The position numbers were made by a program, and so were the translations under genes. 64,000 nt of DNA from positions 2,622,501 to 2,686,500 of the forward strand of contig NZ_LT629775.1 in assembly GCF_900105395.1 (NCBI RefSeq). The letters run 5' to 3'. Source of the DNA: Streptomyces sp. TLI_053. GTDB taxonomy: Bacteria; Actinomycetota; Actinomycetes; Streptomycetales; Streptomycetaceae. Positions 1 to 9,415 of the stretch are shown here, in pieces (the first letter of the stretch is position 1; each line of letters begins with the position of its first letter). The notes beneath the pieces were generated by a model. It worked only from the letters and a program-made list of their open reading frames with translations. It was not told the DNA's origin and ran no database searches.

Positions 1-19
1 GCGGGCTACGCTGGGAGCC

Positions 20-1471
20 ATGGTCGAACGCGAGGGCGGGCAGGGTTCCGGCGGCGGTCCCGGCGGCGAGTGGTCGTGGCACGACGCCGAGGGGGTGCTC
101 GCCCTCGCCGCCGAGGTGCTGCGCACCCCCCGGGCGACGATCCTGCCGAAGCTCTCCGAGGTGCTCGCCGGGCTCGTCCCGCACATCGCGGTGGCGCAGC
201 TCAGCGGTGTCTGCACCTACTCGCCCGCGAACGCCGTCGGCCCCGAGGAACTGTCGGCCCGGATCACCGGTACCGAACTGGCCGGGGTCGCCCAGCGGGT
301 CACCCCCGGGCGCCCGTGGCAGGGCGAGGCCGTGCTCGGCGGGCGCCCCCGGCCCGCGGTCGCGGTGGCGTCGGCCCCGCCGGGGAGCAACGGCGCTCTG
401 CTGGTGCTGGTCCGCGCCGACCCGGCCGGACGGGCGCCCGGACGGGCCTCCGGGCGCGCGACGGGGACGCACGGGTCGCCGGAGCCGCTGCCCGAGCGCT
501 CGCTCGGCCTGCTCCAGCAGCTGTGGGAGCTGCTGACCACCCACTCCCACCACCGCGCCGTCGACGCCGCGCCCGCGCACGCCGCCGCCTCCCGCGCCTC
601 GGCCAGTGCCCGGGCCAGGGCGATCGCCGAGCTCACCGGCGCCCACGCCTCCGCGCTGTCCGCGATCCTCGCTCCGCTGCGGTCGGCCGGACTGGACGAC
701 GCCACCGCGCGGCGCAACGCCACCGAGCTGGCCGTGACCGCCCTGCTCGACCTGCGCAGCGCCGGCGACCTCGACCGGGAGCTGAGCGAGGAGCCGGCCG
801 CCACCGCGTTCGCCCGGCTCGCCGACCTGGTGCGGCCGTTGCTGCGGCACAGCCCGGTCCGGCTGGACCTGCTGGCGCCGACCGAGGGGGACCGCTCGGT
901 GCCCACCGACACCGCGCACACCGCCCGGACCGCCGTCCGCTCCGCCGTGCTCACCATGCTGGAGCAGGACGACCTGACCCGGCTGCACGTGAGCTGGCAG
1001 TTCGTGGCGGACGGTCTGCGGGCCGTCGTCCGGGACGACGGCCCGGGCCTGCTGACCGCCGACGCACTGGCCGTCCACCGCACGGCCGACCGGATCGCCG
1101 CGCTGGCGGGCCGGTTGACGGTCGAGGCGGTGCCCGGCTGGGGCACCACGGTGACGGTCGACCTGCCGCTGCACGCCCCGGCCGGGCCGATCGGCGCGGC
1201 CCGGCCGCTGGAGGGCCTGCAGCCCAGGGAGCTGGAGGTGCTGGACCAACTGGCCCGGGGACGCCGGAACCGGGAGATCGCCGCCGCCCTGCACATCAGC
1301 GAGTCGACGGTGAAGTTCCATGTGGCCAACATCCTGGCCAAGTTGGAGGTGGGCTCCCGGGGCGAGGCCGCCGCCCTGGCCCACCGGGCCGGCCTGCCGA
1401 CGGGCCCGGCGGCCGGCGCGACGGCGGGCACGACGGTGGGCCCGCCGACCGCGCTGCACGCCGCGTCCTGA
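20..1471 (+). CDS. HATPase-LuxR fusion regulator
   Basis: Predicted cytoplasmic regulator of 483 aa. The N-terminal half has no membrane segment and looks like a degenerate sensor or dimerisation module. Residues about 330-395 resemble a GHKL ATPase lobe (VRDDGPGL, then WGTTVTVDLPL). Residues about 405-465 form a LuxR/GerE helix-turn-helix (LQPRELEVLDQLARG, NREIAAALHISESTVKFHV). The fusion of a kinase-like ATPase to its own DNA-binding domain suggests a one-component regulator; no phosphoacceptor histidine is obvious. The ATG at 20 follows a GGGAG ribosome site. It is convergent with the glycosyltransferase gene, 24 bp away. Target unknown. Confidence 0.8.
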   Translation: MVEREGGQGSGGGPGGEWSWHDAEGVLALAAEVLRTPRATILPKLSEVLAGLVPHIAVAQLSGVCTYSPANAVGPEELSARITGTELAGVAQRVTPGRPWQGEAVLGGRPRPAVAVASAPPGSNGALLVLVRADPAGRAPGRASGRATGTHGSPEPLPERSLGLLQQLWELLTTHSHHRAVDAAPAHAAASRASASARARAIAELTGAHASALSAILAPLRSAGLDDATARRNATELAVTALLDLRSAGDLDRELSEEPAATAFARLADLVRPLLRHSPVRLDLLAPTEGDRSVPTDTAHTARTAVRSAVLTMLEQDDLTRLHVSWQFVADGLRAVVRDDGPGLLTADALAVHRTADRIAALAGRLTVEAVPGWGTTVTVDLPLHAPAGPIGAARPLEGLQPRELEVLDQLARGRRNREIAAALHISESTVKFHVANILAKLEVGSRGEAAALAHRAGLPTGPAAGATAGTTVGPPTALHAAS

Positions 1472-1495
1472 GGCGCCCCCGGGGCAGAAGTCTCA

Positions 1496-3001
1496 TTAGT
1501 AGCGCCGCAGTTCGGGCCAGAGCACCGACCACGGCCGGTGCGGTCCCGGACAGACCAGGACCGGGGCGTGCTGCTCCTCGTTGTCCACCCCGTGACCGTT
1601 GTCGACCCGGGCGACCCGCCGGCAGTCGGCGAAGTACCGTTCCACGTCGGGGAATCCCTCGGGGTGGACGAGCAGCACCGGCCCGTCCTGCCGGTCCGGC
1701 GGCGGCCCCAGGTCGGCGAGGCTCATGTGGCCCGAGTACGGCGCCGGGAGGCCGAGCGGCGGGCCGTAGTGGGCGAGGGCGCCCGCCTCGCCGTAGTTGA
1801 CGGCGAACACCACGGCCCGGTCCCGGAGTTCGGGCGGGACGGTGTTCCAGCCCCGGGCGGCGGCCGCGGCGAGTTCGGGCCAGCCGATCTGCTCGCCCTG
1901 CTCGTGCTGGATCCAGTTGACGGCCGGGGTCAGCCGGGCCGGGAGGACGGGCAGGGTGATGACCAGGTTGACGGCGGCTCCCAGGGCCAGCGCGCCCGCG
2001 AACGAGCGGATCCGGCGCGGTCCGGCCGCCGTCAGCCGCCGGGCGACCGGTTCGCAGCCGGCCGCCGTCAGCACCAGCAGCGCCGGCAGCACGTAGTACG
2101 GCTTGCCTCCGCTCGCCACCACGAACAGGCACATCAGCGGGTAGGCGACCACGAAGGGCTTCGCCCAGGCGAGTTCGGGGTCCCGGCGCAGGCGGCGGAA
2201 GCCGGCCAGCCAGACGGGCACCAGCACGGGTGACAGGTAGAGGAACTGCATCGGCACGAAGAGCAGCCGGTTCCCGGCGCCGTCCTGCTCGCTGATGCCC
2301 CCGGCGACGGTCAGTTCGGGCCAGCCGTGCGCGGCCTGCCACCACAGGTTCGGCAGCGCGACGGCCACCGCGACGGCCGCACCCGCCACCGGCCACCACC
2401 CGCGCAGCACCGCGCGCGGCCCGACCAGCAGCACGGCGGGGACGAGGGCGGCGGCCAGCAGCAGGACGAGGTCCTTGTTCAGCAGCGCGACCCCGGTGGC
2501 GGCGCCGACGGCGAGCCACCGGCGGCCGTCCCCGGTGCGCAGCAGGCGCAGGGCGAACAGGCAGACCAGCAGCCAGGCGGCCAGGTCGAAGGTGGCCGTG
2601 TTGAGCAGGTGCCCGACCGCGAGCACGAACGCCGAGCAGGCCGCGGCGGCGGCCGCGAGCAGCTGCCCGGCGCGTCCGGCGCCCAGCTCCCGGGCCAGCA
2701 GCGCCACCAGGGCGACGGTGGCGGCGCAGAGCAGGGCGGGTACGACCCGCAGACCGACCGGTCCGTCGCCGGGTCCGCCGCCGAACAGCGCCGTGGACAC
2801 CCGCCCGAGCAGCGGGGTGAGCGGCGGTTGGTCGACATATCCCCAGGCGGGGTGGCGACCGGCGATCAGGAAGTACAACTCGTCGCGGTGGAAGCCGTAC
2901 CGGCCCGCGGTCGCGATCTGCAGCGTGGCGGCACCCGCCGCGACGGCGGCGACCGGCCCCCGGGCGAACGGCTTCGGCGCGAACAACCCCCGTCTGTTCA
3001 C
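1496..3001 (-). CDS. GT39/PMT-like membrane glycosyltransferase
   Basis: Polytopic membrane protein of about 501 aa resembling dolichyl-phosphate-mannose-protein mannosyltransferase / ArnT-like GT-C enzymes (PMT_2). The N-terminal loop has the family signature HRDELYFL with the catalytic acidic pair, then GYVDQPPLTPLL. Many hydrophobic helices follow (LLLLAAALVPAVLLVG, VAVAVALPNLWW). It should transfer a sugar from a polyprenyl-phosphate donor to a lipid or protein on the outer membrane face. The GTG at 3001 is chosen because homology begins at VNRRGLF; the ribosome site is weak. It lies 89 bp downstream of the XRE-cupin gene on the same strand. Confidence 0.8.
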   Translation of the reverse strand: MNRRGLFAPKPFARGPVAAVAAGAATLQIATAGRYGFHRDELYFLIAGRHPAWGYVDQPPLTPLLGRVSTALFGGGPGDGPVGLRVVPALLCAATVALVALLARELGAGRAGQLLAAAAAACSAFVLAVGHLLNTATFDLAAWLLVCLFALRLLRTGDGRRWLAVGAATGVALLNKDLVLLLAAALVPAVLLVGPRAVLRGWWPVAGAAVAVAVALPNLWWQAAHGWPELTVAGGISEQDGAGNRLLFVPMQFLYLSPVLVPVWLAGFRRLRRDPELAWAKPFVVAYPLMCLFVVASGGKPYYVLPALLVLTAAGCEPVARRLTAAGPRRIRSFAGALALGAAVNLVITLPVLPARLTPAVNWIQHEQGEQIGWPELAAAAARGWNTVPPELRDRAVVFAVNYGEAGALAHYGPPLGLPAPYSGHMSLADLGPPPDRQDGPVLLVHPEGFPDVERYFADCRRVARVDNGHGVDNEEQHAPVLVCPGPHRPWSVLWPELRRY

Positions 3002-3032
3002 GAGGGGAGTGTGACAGTCCCGCGGCGGCGCG

Positions 3033-3055
3033 GGAAGTCGCCGTGGCCGACTTCC
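3033..3055. terminator. GGAAGTCG-type hairpin
   Basis: An 8-bp stem (GGAAGTCG paired with CGACTTCC) with a 7-nt loop lies just after the XRE-cupin stop on the minus strand. It is a diverged member of the hairpin family found at many gene ends in this window. Confidence 0.5.
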
Positions 3056-3090
3056 GGTGCCGGTCCGGGAGCGGGAGCGCCGGGGGCGGC

Positions 3091-3765
3091 TCAGGACTCC
3101 TTCGGGCGGGTGCGGGCGCGCAGGTGGAGGCGTTCGCCCTGCTTGCCGAAGAGGCTCAGGACCTCCACGTCGCCCGCCCCGGTGGAGCCGAACCAGTGCG
3201 GGTTCTGGCAGTCGAACTCGGCCGCCTCGCCCGGCGCGAGCACGACGTCGTGCTCGCCGAGGAGCAACCGGAGGCGGCCGGAGAGCACGTAGAGCCACTC
3301 GTGGCCGGTGTGGGTGGCGAGCGTCGGGGTGTGGTGGGCGGCCGGGATCATGATCTTGAACGCGCGGGGCTCGGTGCGGTGGCGGGAGAGCGGCACGAAG
3401 GTCCGCCCGTCGGCCCGGCCCGGGTGCTGGTGGACCCGCGGGTCCTGGATCCGCGGGGCGGCGACGATCTCGTCCAGCGGGACGGCGAGCGCGGCGGCGA
3501 TGGGCAGCAGGAGTTCGAGGCTCGGCTTGCGCTGCTCGGACTCCAGGCGGGAGAGCGTGCTCTTGGAGATCCCGGTGGCCTGGCTCAGGTCGGCCAGGGA
3601 CAGGTCCTTGCGCTCGCGCAGCCGACGCAGCCGGGGGCCGATCTGGCGCAGGGTGGCGGCGATGGCGGGGGCCGAGGCGGCGGCGTTGGCGGCCGGATCG
3701 GGTCCGGGGCCGGAGCCGACGGCCGGATCGGGGGCGGGAGCGGGGGCGGCGTCCTGGTGGTCCAT
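3091..3765 (-). CDS. XRE-family regulator with C-terminal cupin
   Basis: Transcription factor of 224 aa. After an Ala/Pro-rich N-terminus, residues about 40-95 form a helix-turn-helix (LSLADLSQATGISKSTLSRLE). Residues about 150-215 form a small cupin barrel (HTGHEWLYVLSGRLRLLLGE, PGEAAEFDCQNPHWFG) that probably binds a small effector. The architecture is that of PuuR/SutR-like regulators. The ATG at 3765 is preferred over an upstream in-frame start because the added residues are not family-like. It sits between the phosphatase and GT39 genes on the same strand. A paralogue is at 8706-9374. Ligand and targets unknown. Confidence 0.85.
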   Translation of the reverse strand: MDHQDAAPAPAPDPAVGSGPGPDPAANAAASAPAIAATLRQIGPRLRRLRERKDLSLADLSQATGISKSTLSRLESEQRKPSLELLLPIAAALAVPLDEIVAAPRIQDPRVHQHPGRADGRTFVPLSRHRTEPRAFKIMIPAAHHTPTLATHTGHEWLYVLSGRLRLLLGEHDVVLAPGEAAEFDCQNPHWFGSTGAGDVEVLSLFGKQGERLHLRARTRPKES

Positions 3766-3873
3766 ACGGACGATCGAAGCAGGGCGTCCCGGTTCCGGCA
3801 ACGCGGCGTCCCGCCGGGGCGGACCGCCCGGTGCTCCCGGGGCCCGACCCGGCGGGACGCCGGGAGCGCGGTG

Positions 3874-5001
3874 TCAGCCGACGAGCAGCTGGCTGCGCAG
3901 GTCGCGCAGGTCCCGCTTGTTCAGACCGAGGCCGGACTTGAGGTAGGCGTCGAAGGAGCCGAACTTCCGCTGCACCTCGTCGAACCCGGCCGCCAGGTAC
4001 TCGGACCGGACGTCCAGCAGCGGCTTGTAGATCGCCTGGTAGGCCGGCGGCAGCTGGGCGAGGGTGGCCGCGATCTCGGCGGCGCGGTAGGTGTTGCTGG
4101 CGAGGTAGTCGGCCTCGACGGTCTCGCGCGGCACGCCGAGCGCGGTCAGCAGGGCGGCGGAGGCCCAGCCGGTGCGGTCCTTCCCGGCGGTGCAGTGGAA
4201 GAGCACGTTCTCGTCGTCGCGCTCGACCAGGGCGTTGAGCACCGAGTGGTAGGCGGTGCGGGCGCTGTCGGCGGAGACCATGGTGCGCTCGGCGTCGACC
4301 ATCGCCTGGACGGCGGCCTGCGGGCTGGTGACGTTGAACGCGCCGGTGTCGGCGACGCCCAGCACATTGGCGTTCACGACGGTGGCACCGGCCGGGACGC
4401 GGTCCGGGGCGGTCTTCTGCTCGGCGGGGGTGCGCAGGTCGAAGACGGTGCGGATGCCGAGGCGGCGGAGCTTGGCGAGGTCCTGGTCGGTCAGCTTCGA
4501 GAGGTCGCCGGAGCGGTAGACGACGCCCATCCGCACCCACTGGCCGTCGGCGGTGCGGTAGCCGCCGGCGTCGCGGAAGTTCGGCGCGGAGGCGAGGTGC
4601 AGCGAGCGGTCGGCGACGACCAGCGGCGCGCCGCGGTCCGGGACCAGCTCGAAGAACCAGCGGTCGGCGGCGGCCAGGCCGGTGACCGTGACGGTGGCGG
4701 AACCGGCGCCCTTGGCGACGGCCTTGCGGTGGCGGATGTCGTCCGGGTCGGTACCGGCGTAGACGGTGACGTTGCGGGCGCCGGGGGCGGCCCAGGTGAG
4801 GGTGAAGCTGCCGTCGGCCTGCTGGGTGGCGGTGGCCGAGGTGAAGGGGATCGCGTGCCGGGCGACGGCCGGGGCGGCGGCCGAGGGGTCGGCGGAGGCG
4901 GAACCGGCGGCCGGGGCGGCGACGGCCAGCGCGGGGGTGCCGAGGACGAGGGCGCCGGTGAGCGCCACGGCCGCGGTCAGCCGGGTGCGGGAGATGGTCA
5001 T
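3874..5001 (-). CDS. Secreted tyrosine/serine protein phosphatase
   Basis: Exported phosphatase of about 375 aa in the Y_phosphatase3 family. Residues 1-28 form a signal peptide (MTISRTRLTAAVALTGALVL then ALAVAAPA). A beta-rich extension of about 100 aa precedes the catalytic domain, which begins near NFRDAGGYRTADG. The P-loop HCTAGKDRTG supplies the CX5R signature with Cys nucleophile and Arg. A family-typical C-terminus ends LRSQLLVG. The ATG at 5001 places the signal peptide exactly at the N-terminus. It probably acts on extracellular phosphoproteins, phosphopeptides or phosphoinositides; the substrate cannot be told. Confidence 0.88.
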   Translation of the reverse strand: MTISRTRLTAAVALTGALVLGTPALAVAAPAAGSASADPSAAAPAVARHAIPFTSATATQQADGSFTLTWAAPGARNVTVYAGTDPDDIRHRKAVAKGAGSATVTVTGLAAADRWFFELVPDRGAPLVVADRSLHLASAPNFRDAGGYRTADGQWVRMGVVYRSGDLSKLTDQDLAKLRRLGIRTVFDLRTPAEQKTAPDRVPAGATVVNANVLGVADTGAFNVTSPQAAVQAMVDAERTMVSADSARTAYHSVLNALVERDDENVLFHCTAGKDRTGWASAALLTALGVPRETVEADYLASNTYRAAEIAATLAQLPPAYQAIYKPLLDVRSEYLAAGFDEVQRKFGSFDAYLKSGLGLNKRDLRDLRSQLLVG

Positions 5002-5240
5002 GGCCCGGCACGGTAGGCAGCGTGGAGTGTCGCCCCGTGGCCACCGGGTGGCGCACTGGCAACAGTCTGTTGAACGTCCAGGTGAACGGCGGTTCCGCGG
5101 CCGTTCCGCCCGGCCGGAGGGGCCGGACGGAACGGATGCCGACGCTCGGAACGGGGCGGGTCCGGAGGGATGGGGCGGTCGCGGAGGGATGCGCCGATGC
5201 CGGGTCGGAACGGACAGTTCCGCGGGCGCCCGCGCCACCG

Positions 5241-7184
5241 TCAGACGGCGAACGCCTCCTGGTACTCCGGGGTGGCGATCGGCCGGTTGCCGAGCAGCGT
5301 CGGCGGGAGGTCGAAGGCGTCGACCAGGGGCAGCGCGTGGCCGGCGAGCCGGGCGAAGGAACGTTCCCGCAGGTCCGGAAGAGCGGCGGCCTGTTCGGCG
5401 GTGAGTTCTCCGGCGACCATCAGCGCCGCCGCGTGGGCGGCGATCCGGTCCAGCGTGAACAGTCGGTGCAGGTCGAGCAGCAGGGCCCGGACCGCCGGGC
5501 CGGAACCGGCCGCGGCGGCACCGGCACGACCGGCAGGACCGGCGCCGGCCCCGTCGGCCGAGGCATCGTCGGCCCAGGCACCGTCGACGCAGGCGGCGTC
5601 GGCCCAGGCCAGCAGCGCGGCACCGGCGTCGTGCTCGGCCCGCGCGGTGACGGCCGCGAGCGCGTCGGGCGCGGCGGCGTTCCACCGGCGCAGGGTGTCC
5701 CCGGCTGGCGCCTCCCGCATCCGGGTGCGGGCGCGGGCCAGCCGGAGCCTCCCGACGGCACGCAGCCGGGCCTGCCGGAAGACCGGGTCGCCCAGTGCCA
5801 CAGGACCCCCGGGGGTGACCGCCGGGTCCTCGGACCCGTCGTCCGGGGCCTCCAGGAGCAGTTCCGCCCCGGCCTTGGCCCAGAGCGCCAGGTTGTCGCC
5901 CTCGGCGGTGATGGCGCCCTCGACGTCGGACGCGAGCGCGGTCAGCCCGTTCACCGGTAACAGCCCCTGGGCGCCGCACCGCTCCCGGGCCTCGATGATC
6001 AGCCCCCGGGCCTGCCAGGTGGTCCAGCCCTTGGTCACGGCGGCCGCGCGCTCGGCGGCGGCCCGGTCGGCCGGGTCGGCGGGGTCGTGACCGGTCCAGC
6101 GGGCGACGGCCGCCCGGTGCAGCGCGGTCATCGCGTAGACGGTCGCCAGGCCGGACAGCAGCGGACCGTGGTGGGTGCGGTGGGTCCACACCGGACGGCG
6201 GCGGTCCGGCCGGGTGTCCGCGATCTCGCGGTGGTGGGCGTAGCGGACGGCGGTGGCGAGCGCCGCCCGCGCGCCGCCGACGGCGCTGGCGCTCATGCAG
6301 AGCTTGCCCACGGAGACCCGGCCGATCGCCGCGAGGAATCGTTTCCGCCTGCTGCCGAGCACGCTGGTGAGGGCGCCGTCGTCGGCGAGCCGGCCGTGCG
6401 CGCCGGTCAGCAGGGCCTCGCGCGGCAGACGGACCCGGTCGAAGGAGGTCAGACAGTGGTCGACCGGGCTGCCCGGGCGCAGCGGCAGGGCGCGGACGGT
6501 GACGCCGGGCAGCGGGCCGGCCTCGTCGGTGAGCGGGGTGTGGAAGAGGAAGATGCCGTGGTCCCGGCCGTCGACCCGCAGCCGGGCGGCGACCACGGCG
6601 GACTTCGGGCCGCCTGCCGGTCCGGTGTTGGGCATGAACTTCCGGGCGCCGGGGTGGGGCGTGTGCAGGGTGAAGGTGCGGTCCGCGCGGTCGTAGTCGG
6701 CGACGGTCTCCAGTGCGGCGGCGTCGTTGCCGTGGGCGAGTTCGGTGCACAGGAAGGTGCCGATCCGGTCCATGCGCAGGTACTCGTCCAACGGGCGCTT
6801 GGGGTCCGGGTCGTGGTCGAGGAGGCTGCCGAGGAACAGGTTGTAGTGGATGCCCGCGATCACGGTGAGCGCGCCGTCCGCGGGACCGGTCCACTCGTGC
6901 AGTGCGGCCAGCCGGGCGGGGTCGGTGGCGAGCGCGGTGGCGTCGACGCGCTCGTTGAGGCGGCGCAGCCGCCGGTAGGAGTCGGCGACCTGTTCGGCGG
7001 CGGGGGCGTCCGTCCGCCGGTGCATGGCCGGATCGGCCGCCAGGGCCCGCCAGGAGCGGTGACCGTGGGTGTCGCCGGGGCCGAAGAGCAGCCGGGTCAG
7101 TCCGGCCGTCACGGCTCCGGGACCGGCGGGGCCGGGTGGGATCGCGGATTCGTCGGGGTTCCTGCGGTGCGGAATCGTGGTCAT
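5241..7184 (-). CDS. Acyl-CoA oxidase/dehydrogenase-like flavoprotein
   Basis: Protein of 647 aa with the layout of acyl-CoA oxidases (about 600-700 aa): N-terminal helical region, a middle FAD-binding beta domain (LCTELAHGNDAAALET, PNTGPAGGPKSAVVAARL) and a duplicated C-terminal helical domain. It should oxidise an acyl-CoA to the 2-enoyl-CoA using FAD and possibly oxygen. An Ala/Asp/Gly-rich low-complexity insert lies at about 530-565. It is divergent from the FAD oxidoreductase across 209 bp, where AGAGCC and GGCTCT (7195-7200, 7220-7225) form a short inverted repeat near this start. Primary fatty-acid role versus secondary metabolism is undecided. Confidence 0.78.
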   Translation of the reverse strand: MTTIPHRRNPDESAIPPGPAGPGAVTAGLTRLLFGPGDTHGHRSWRALAADPAMHRRTDAPAAEQVADSYRRLRRLNERVDATALATDPARLAALHEWTGPADGALTVIAGIHYNLFLGSLLDHDPDPKRPLDEYLRMDRIGTFLCTELAHGNDAAALETVADYDRADRTFTLHTPHPGARKFMPNTGPAGGPKSAVVAARLRVDGRDHGIFLFHTPLTDEAGPLPGVTVRALPLRPGSPVDHCLTSFDRVRLPREALLTGAHGRLADDGALTSVLGSRRKRFLAAIGRVSVGKLCMSASAVGGARAALATAVRYAHHREIADTRPDRRRPVWTHRTHHGPLLSGLATVYAMTALHRAAVARWTGHDPADPADRAAAERAAAVTKGWTTWQARGLIIEARERCGAQGLLPVNGLTALASDVEGAITAEGDNLALWAKAGAELLLEAPDDGSEDPAVTPGGPVALGDPVFRQARLRAVGRLRLARARTRMREAPAGDTLRRWNAAAPDALAAVTARAEHDAGAALLAWADAACVDGAWADDASADGAGAGPAGRAGAAAAGSGPAVRALLLDLHRLFTLDRIAAHAAALMVAGELTAEQAAALPDLRERSFARLAGHALPLVDAFDLPPTLLGNRPIATPEYQEAFAV

Positions 7185-7393
7185 GTCATTCCTAAGAGCC
7201 CAACCAATTCCCGGGTAACGGCTCTGTGATCAAGGTCACCGGGCAATCACGGCTCCGGCCGGCCGTCGGACCGTCACATCCGGGGGCACCACGTCGTCTC
7301 CTCCCCGACAACGACCACGACCACGACAGCGGCGGCGACAGCCACCACCCCGGCGGCCGGACCGGTCGGCGCGAACGAACTGGAGGACGGGAC

Positions 7394-8554
7394 ATGGCAC
7401 GGCGGATCACCATCATCGGCGGGGGCTTCGGCGGTCTGACGGCGGCGGTCTCGGCGGCGGAGGCCGGCGTCGAGGTGACGCTGCACGAGGCGCACCGGAC
7501 GCTGGGCGGCCGGGCCCGCACCGCCCCGGCGCCCTACCGGACCAACGAGGGCCCGCACGCCTTCTACCGGCGCGGCCCGCACTGGACGTGGCTGCGAGAG
7601 CGCGGGCTGGTCGGACCGCTCGCCCGGGTGCCGCTGACGGCGCTGCCGCGCACCCGCTACCTGCTCGACGGCCGGCTGCGCGCGCTGCCGCCGCTGGCAC
7701 TGGCCCGGCTCGCGGCCCGCCGGGACGCGCCCGTCGGCCGGACCTTCCTGGGCTGGGCGACCGAGGTGGCGGGAGAGCGGACCGCCCGGGCGGCCGCCAA
7801 CTTCGCGGCCGTCGCGACCTTCCACCACGCGCCCGGTCTGCTGTCGGCGGCGTTCACCCAGGAGCGGCTGCGCCGGGCCGCGAGCCTGCCGCCGGAGGCG
7901 GTCTACCCGGTCGGCGGCTGGCAGTCGGTGATCGACCGGATGGCGGCCCGGGCCCAGGAGCTGGGCGTGCGGATCGAGACGGGTTCGCGGCTGGACGCAC
8001 TGCCGGCGACCGGGGACCCGGTGATCGTCGCGACCTCCCTGGAGTCGGCACGCCGCCTGCTCGGCGACCCGGGCCTGCGGGGGGAGAGCGGCCGGACACT
8101 GCTGCTGGACGTGGCACTGCGGTCGCGGCGCGGCGACGCCTTCTTCGTCTCGGACCTCGACGGCACCGGCTGGGTGGAGCGCTTCACCACCCAGGACGGC
8201 AGCCTGGCGCCGCGCGGCGAACAGCTGGTCCAGGCTCAGCTCCCGCTCGCCCCCGACGAGTCCAGGGAGTCCGGCCTCGCCCGGGCCGAGCACCTGCTGG
8301 ACCTCGGCTTCGAGGGCTGGTCCGACCGGGTGCTGTGGCGCCGCACCGCCGTGGCCGACGGCCGCACCGGCGCCGTGGACCGCCCCGGGACCACCTGGCG
8401 CGACCGTCCGGCCGTCGACCGGGGCGACGGCGTCCACCTGGTCGGCGACCAGGTCGCCGCACCCGGCGTGCTGAGCGAGGTCTCCTTCACCAGCGCCCTC
8501 GAGGCCGTCTCCCTCGCCCTCGGCCACCGCCCCAGCCGGGAGTTCGCCCGCTGA
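7394..8554 (+). CDS. FAD-dependent amine oxidase/phytoene desaturase-like oxidoreductase
   Basis: Flavoprotein of 386 aa. The N-terminus carries a Rossmann dinucleotide fingerprint (ITIIGGGFGGLTAAVSAAEA) followed by an acidic ribose-binding residue and the GG motif LGGRARTA typical of the NAD(P)-binding_8 / amine oxidase / carotenoid desaturase superfamily. The C-terminal FAD motif is HLVGDQVAAPG. The ATG at 7394 has GGAGG eight bases upstream. The length is short for a carotene desaturase, so a small hydrophobic or amine substrate is possible. It stands alone, divergent from the acyl-CoA oxidase gene. Confidence 0.8.
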   Translation: MARRITIIGGGFGGLTAAVSAAEAGVEVTLHEAHRTLGGRARTAPAPYRTNEGPHAFYRRGPHWTWLRERGLVGPLARVPLTALPRTRYLLDGRLRALPPLALARLAARRDAPVGRTFLGWATEVAGERTARAAANFAAVATFHHAPGLLSAAFTQERLRRAASLPPEAVYPVGGWQSVIDRMAARAQELGVRIETGSRLDALPATGDPVIVATSLESARRLLGDPGLRGESGRTLLLDVALRSRRGDAFFVSDLDGTGWVERFTTQDGSLAPRGEQLVQAQLPLAPDESRESGLARAEHLLDLGFEGWSDRVLWRRTAVADGRTGAVDRPGTTWRDRPAVDRGDGVHLVGDQVAAPGVLSEVSFTSALEAVSLALGHRPSREFAR

Positions 8555-8656
8555 GGCACATCGGCGCGCGGAAATCCGGGCCCGCCGACCTCCCGCCCAC
8601 CGACCCCCGGCGGCACCGGCGCGAACCGCAGCCCGATCACCACACCCACCCGCCCG

Positions 8657-8679
8657 GGAAGTCGGGCCCGCCGACTTCC
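8657..8679. terminator. GGAAGTCGG hairpin between convergent genes
   Basis: A perfect 9-bp stem GGAAGTCGG/CCGACTTCC with loop GCCCG lies between the convergent FAD oxidoreductase and XRE-cupin genes, so it could end both. A degenerate second copy is at about 8573-8600. Confidence 0.65.
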
Positions 8680-8705
8680 TGCGCAACACCCACCGGCGCC
8701 GCCCG

Positions 8706-9374
8706 CTAGCCCCCGGCGGTGCCGGTGCGGAGCACGGCCTGATCGCCGTGCGGGCCGAAGAGGTGGAGGATCTCGACCGCCTCGGTGCCCGCGGGGCCGA
8801 ACCAGTGGGGTTCGGCGGTGTCGAACTCGGCGGCCTCGCCCGGGTGGAGGGTGAGGTCCCGGTCACCGACGAGGAGGCGGAGTTCGCCCGCGAGAACGTA
8901 GAGCCACTCGTAACCGACGTGGCTGACGAGCCTGGGCTCGCGCGGGGCCAGGACCTGCTTGAAGACCTGCACCCGGCCCGGGTACTGGGTGAGCGGGACG
9001 AGGACGCTGCCGGGGTCCCGGTGGCGGGGCCGGAGGTGGAGGCGGGGGTCGCCGGTCGCGGGGGCGGCGATCAGGTGGTCCAGAGCGACCCGGTGGGCCC
9101 GGGCGAGCGGAATGAGCAGGTCGAGGGTGGGGCGGCGGTGGCCGGACTCCAGCCGGGAGAGGGTGCTCACCGAGATCCCGGTGACCGCGGCCAGCGCGTC
9201 CAGGGTGAGGCCCCGGCCGAGCCGCAGCGCACGCAGCCGGGGCCCGATGGCGGCGACGATCCCCTCGACGTCGTCGGTCGCGACGGGCGTGGTGTCCGGC
9301 TCGGCGGAACCGGCGGAACCGGCGGGGTCGGCGGGGCCTACGGAATCGGCGGGGTCGGCGGGGTCGGCGTCCAT
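8706..9374 (-). CDS. XRE-family regulator with C-terminal cupin (paralogue)
   Basis: Regulator of 222 aa, clearly paralogous to the one at 3091-3765 (shared ISxSTLSRLES, YEWLYVL, GEAAEFD and PHWFG). The helix-turn-helix covers about residues 45-100 and the cupin about 150-215. The N-terminus is a low-complexity Asp/Ala/Pro/Gly stretch encoded by repeated GCGGGGTCG-type triplets, so the start at 9374 is a choice among several. It is divergent from an MFS drug exporter with 130 bp between, the usual arrangement for a local repressor of efflux; a short palindrome lies in that gap. Confidence 0.85.
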   Translation of the reverse strand: MDADPADPADSVGPADPAGSAGSAEPDTTPVATDDVEGIVAAIGPRLRALRLGRGLTLDALAAVTGISVSTLSRLESGHRRPTLDLLIPLARAHRVALDHLIAAPATGDPRLHLRPRHRDPGSVLVPLTQYPGRVQVFKQVLAPREPRLVSHVGYEWLYVLAGELRLLVGDRDLTLHPGEAAEFDTAEPHWFGPAGTEAVEILHLFGPHGDQAVLRTGTAGG

Positions 9375-9400
9375 GGGGCGATTCTGCCCCGACCGCCGCT

Positions 9401-9415
9401 TTGCGGTTTCCGCAA
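9401..9415. promoter_or_regulatory. Candidate operator of XRE-cupin/MFS pair
   Basis: TTGCGG and CCGCAA form a perfect 6-bp inverted repeat around TTT, 27 bp upstream of the regulator start in the divergent gap. It is AT-richer than its surroundings. Assignment as operator is an inference. Confidence 0.4.

Noticed and set aside
1496..5062. Minus-strand open frame of 1188 codons
   Set aside because: Only the part from 3001 on is a real glycosyltransferase; the rest is GC-driven absence of stops.
3874..6894. Very long minus-strand open frame (over 1000 codons) spanning the phosphatase and part of the oxidase
   Set aside because: The upstream two thirds is Arg/Pro/Gly-rich shadow sequence antisense-frame to the oxidase gene; the true phosphatase starts at the signal peptide at 5001.
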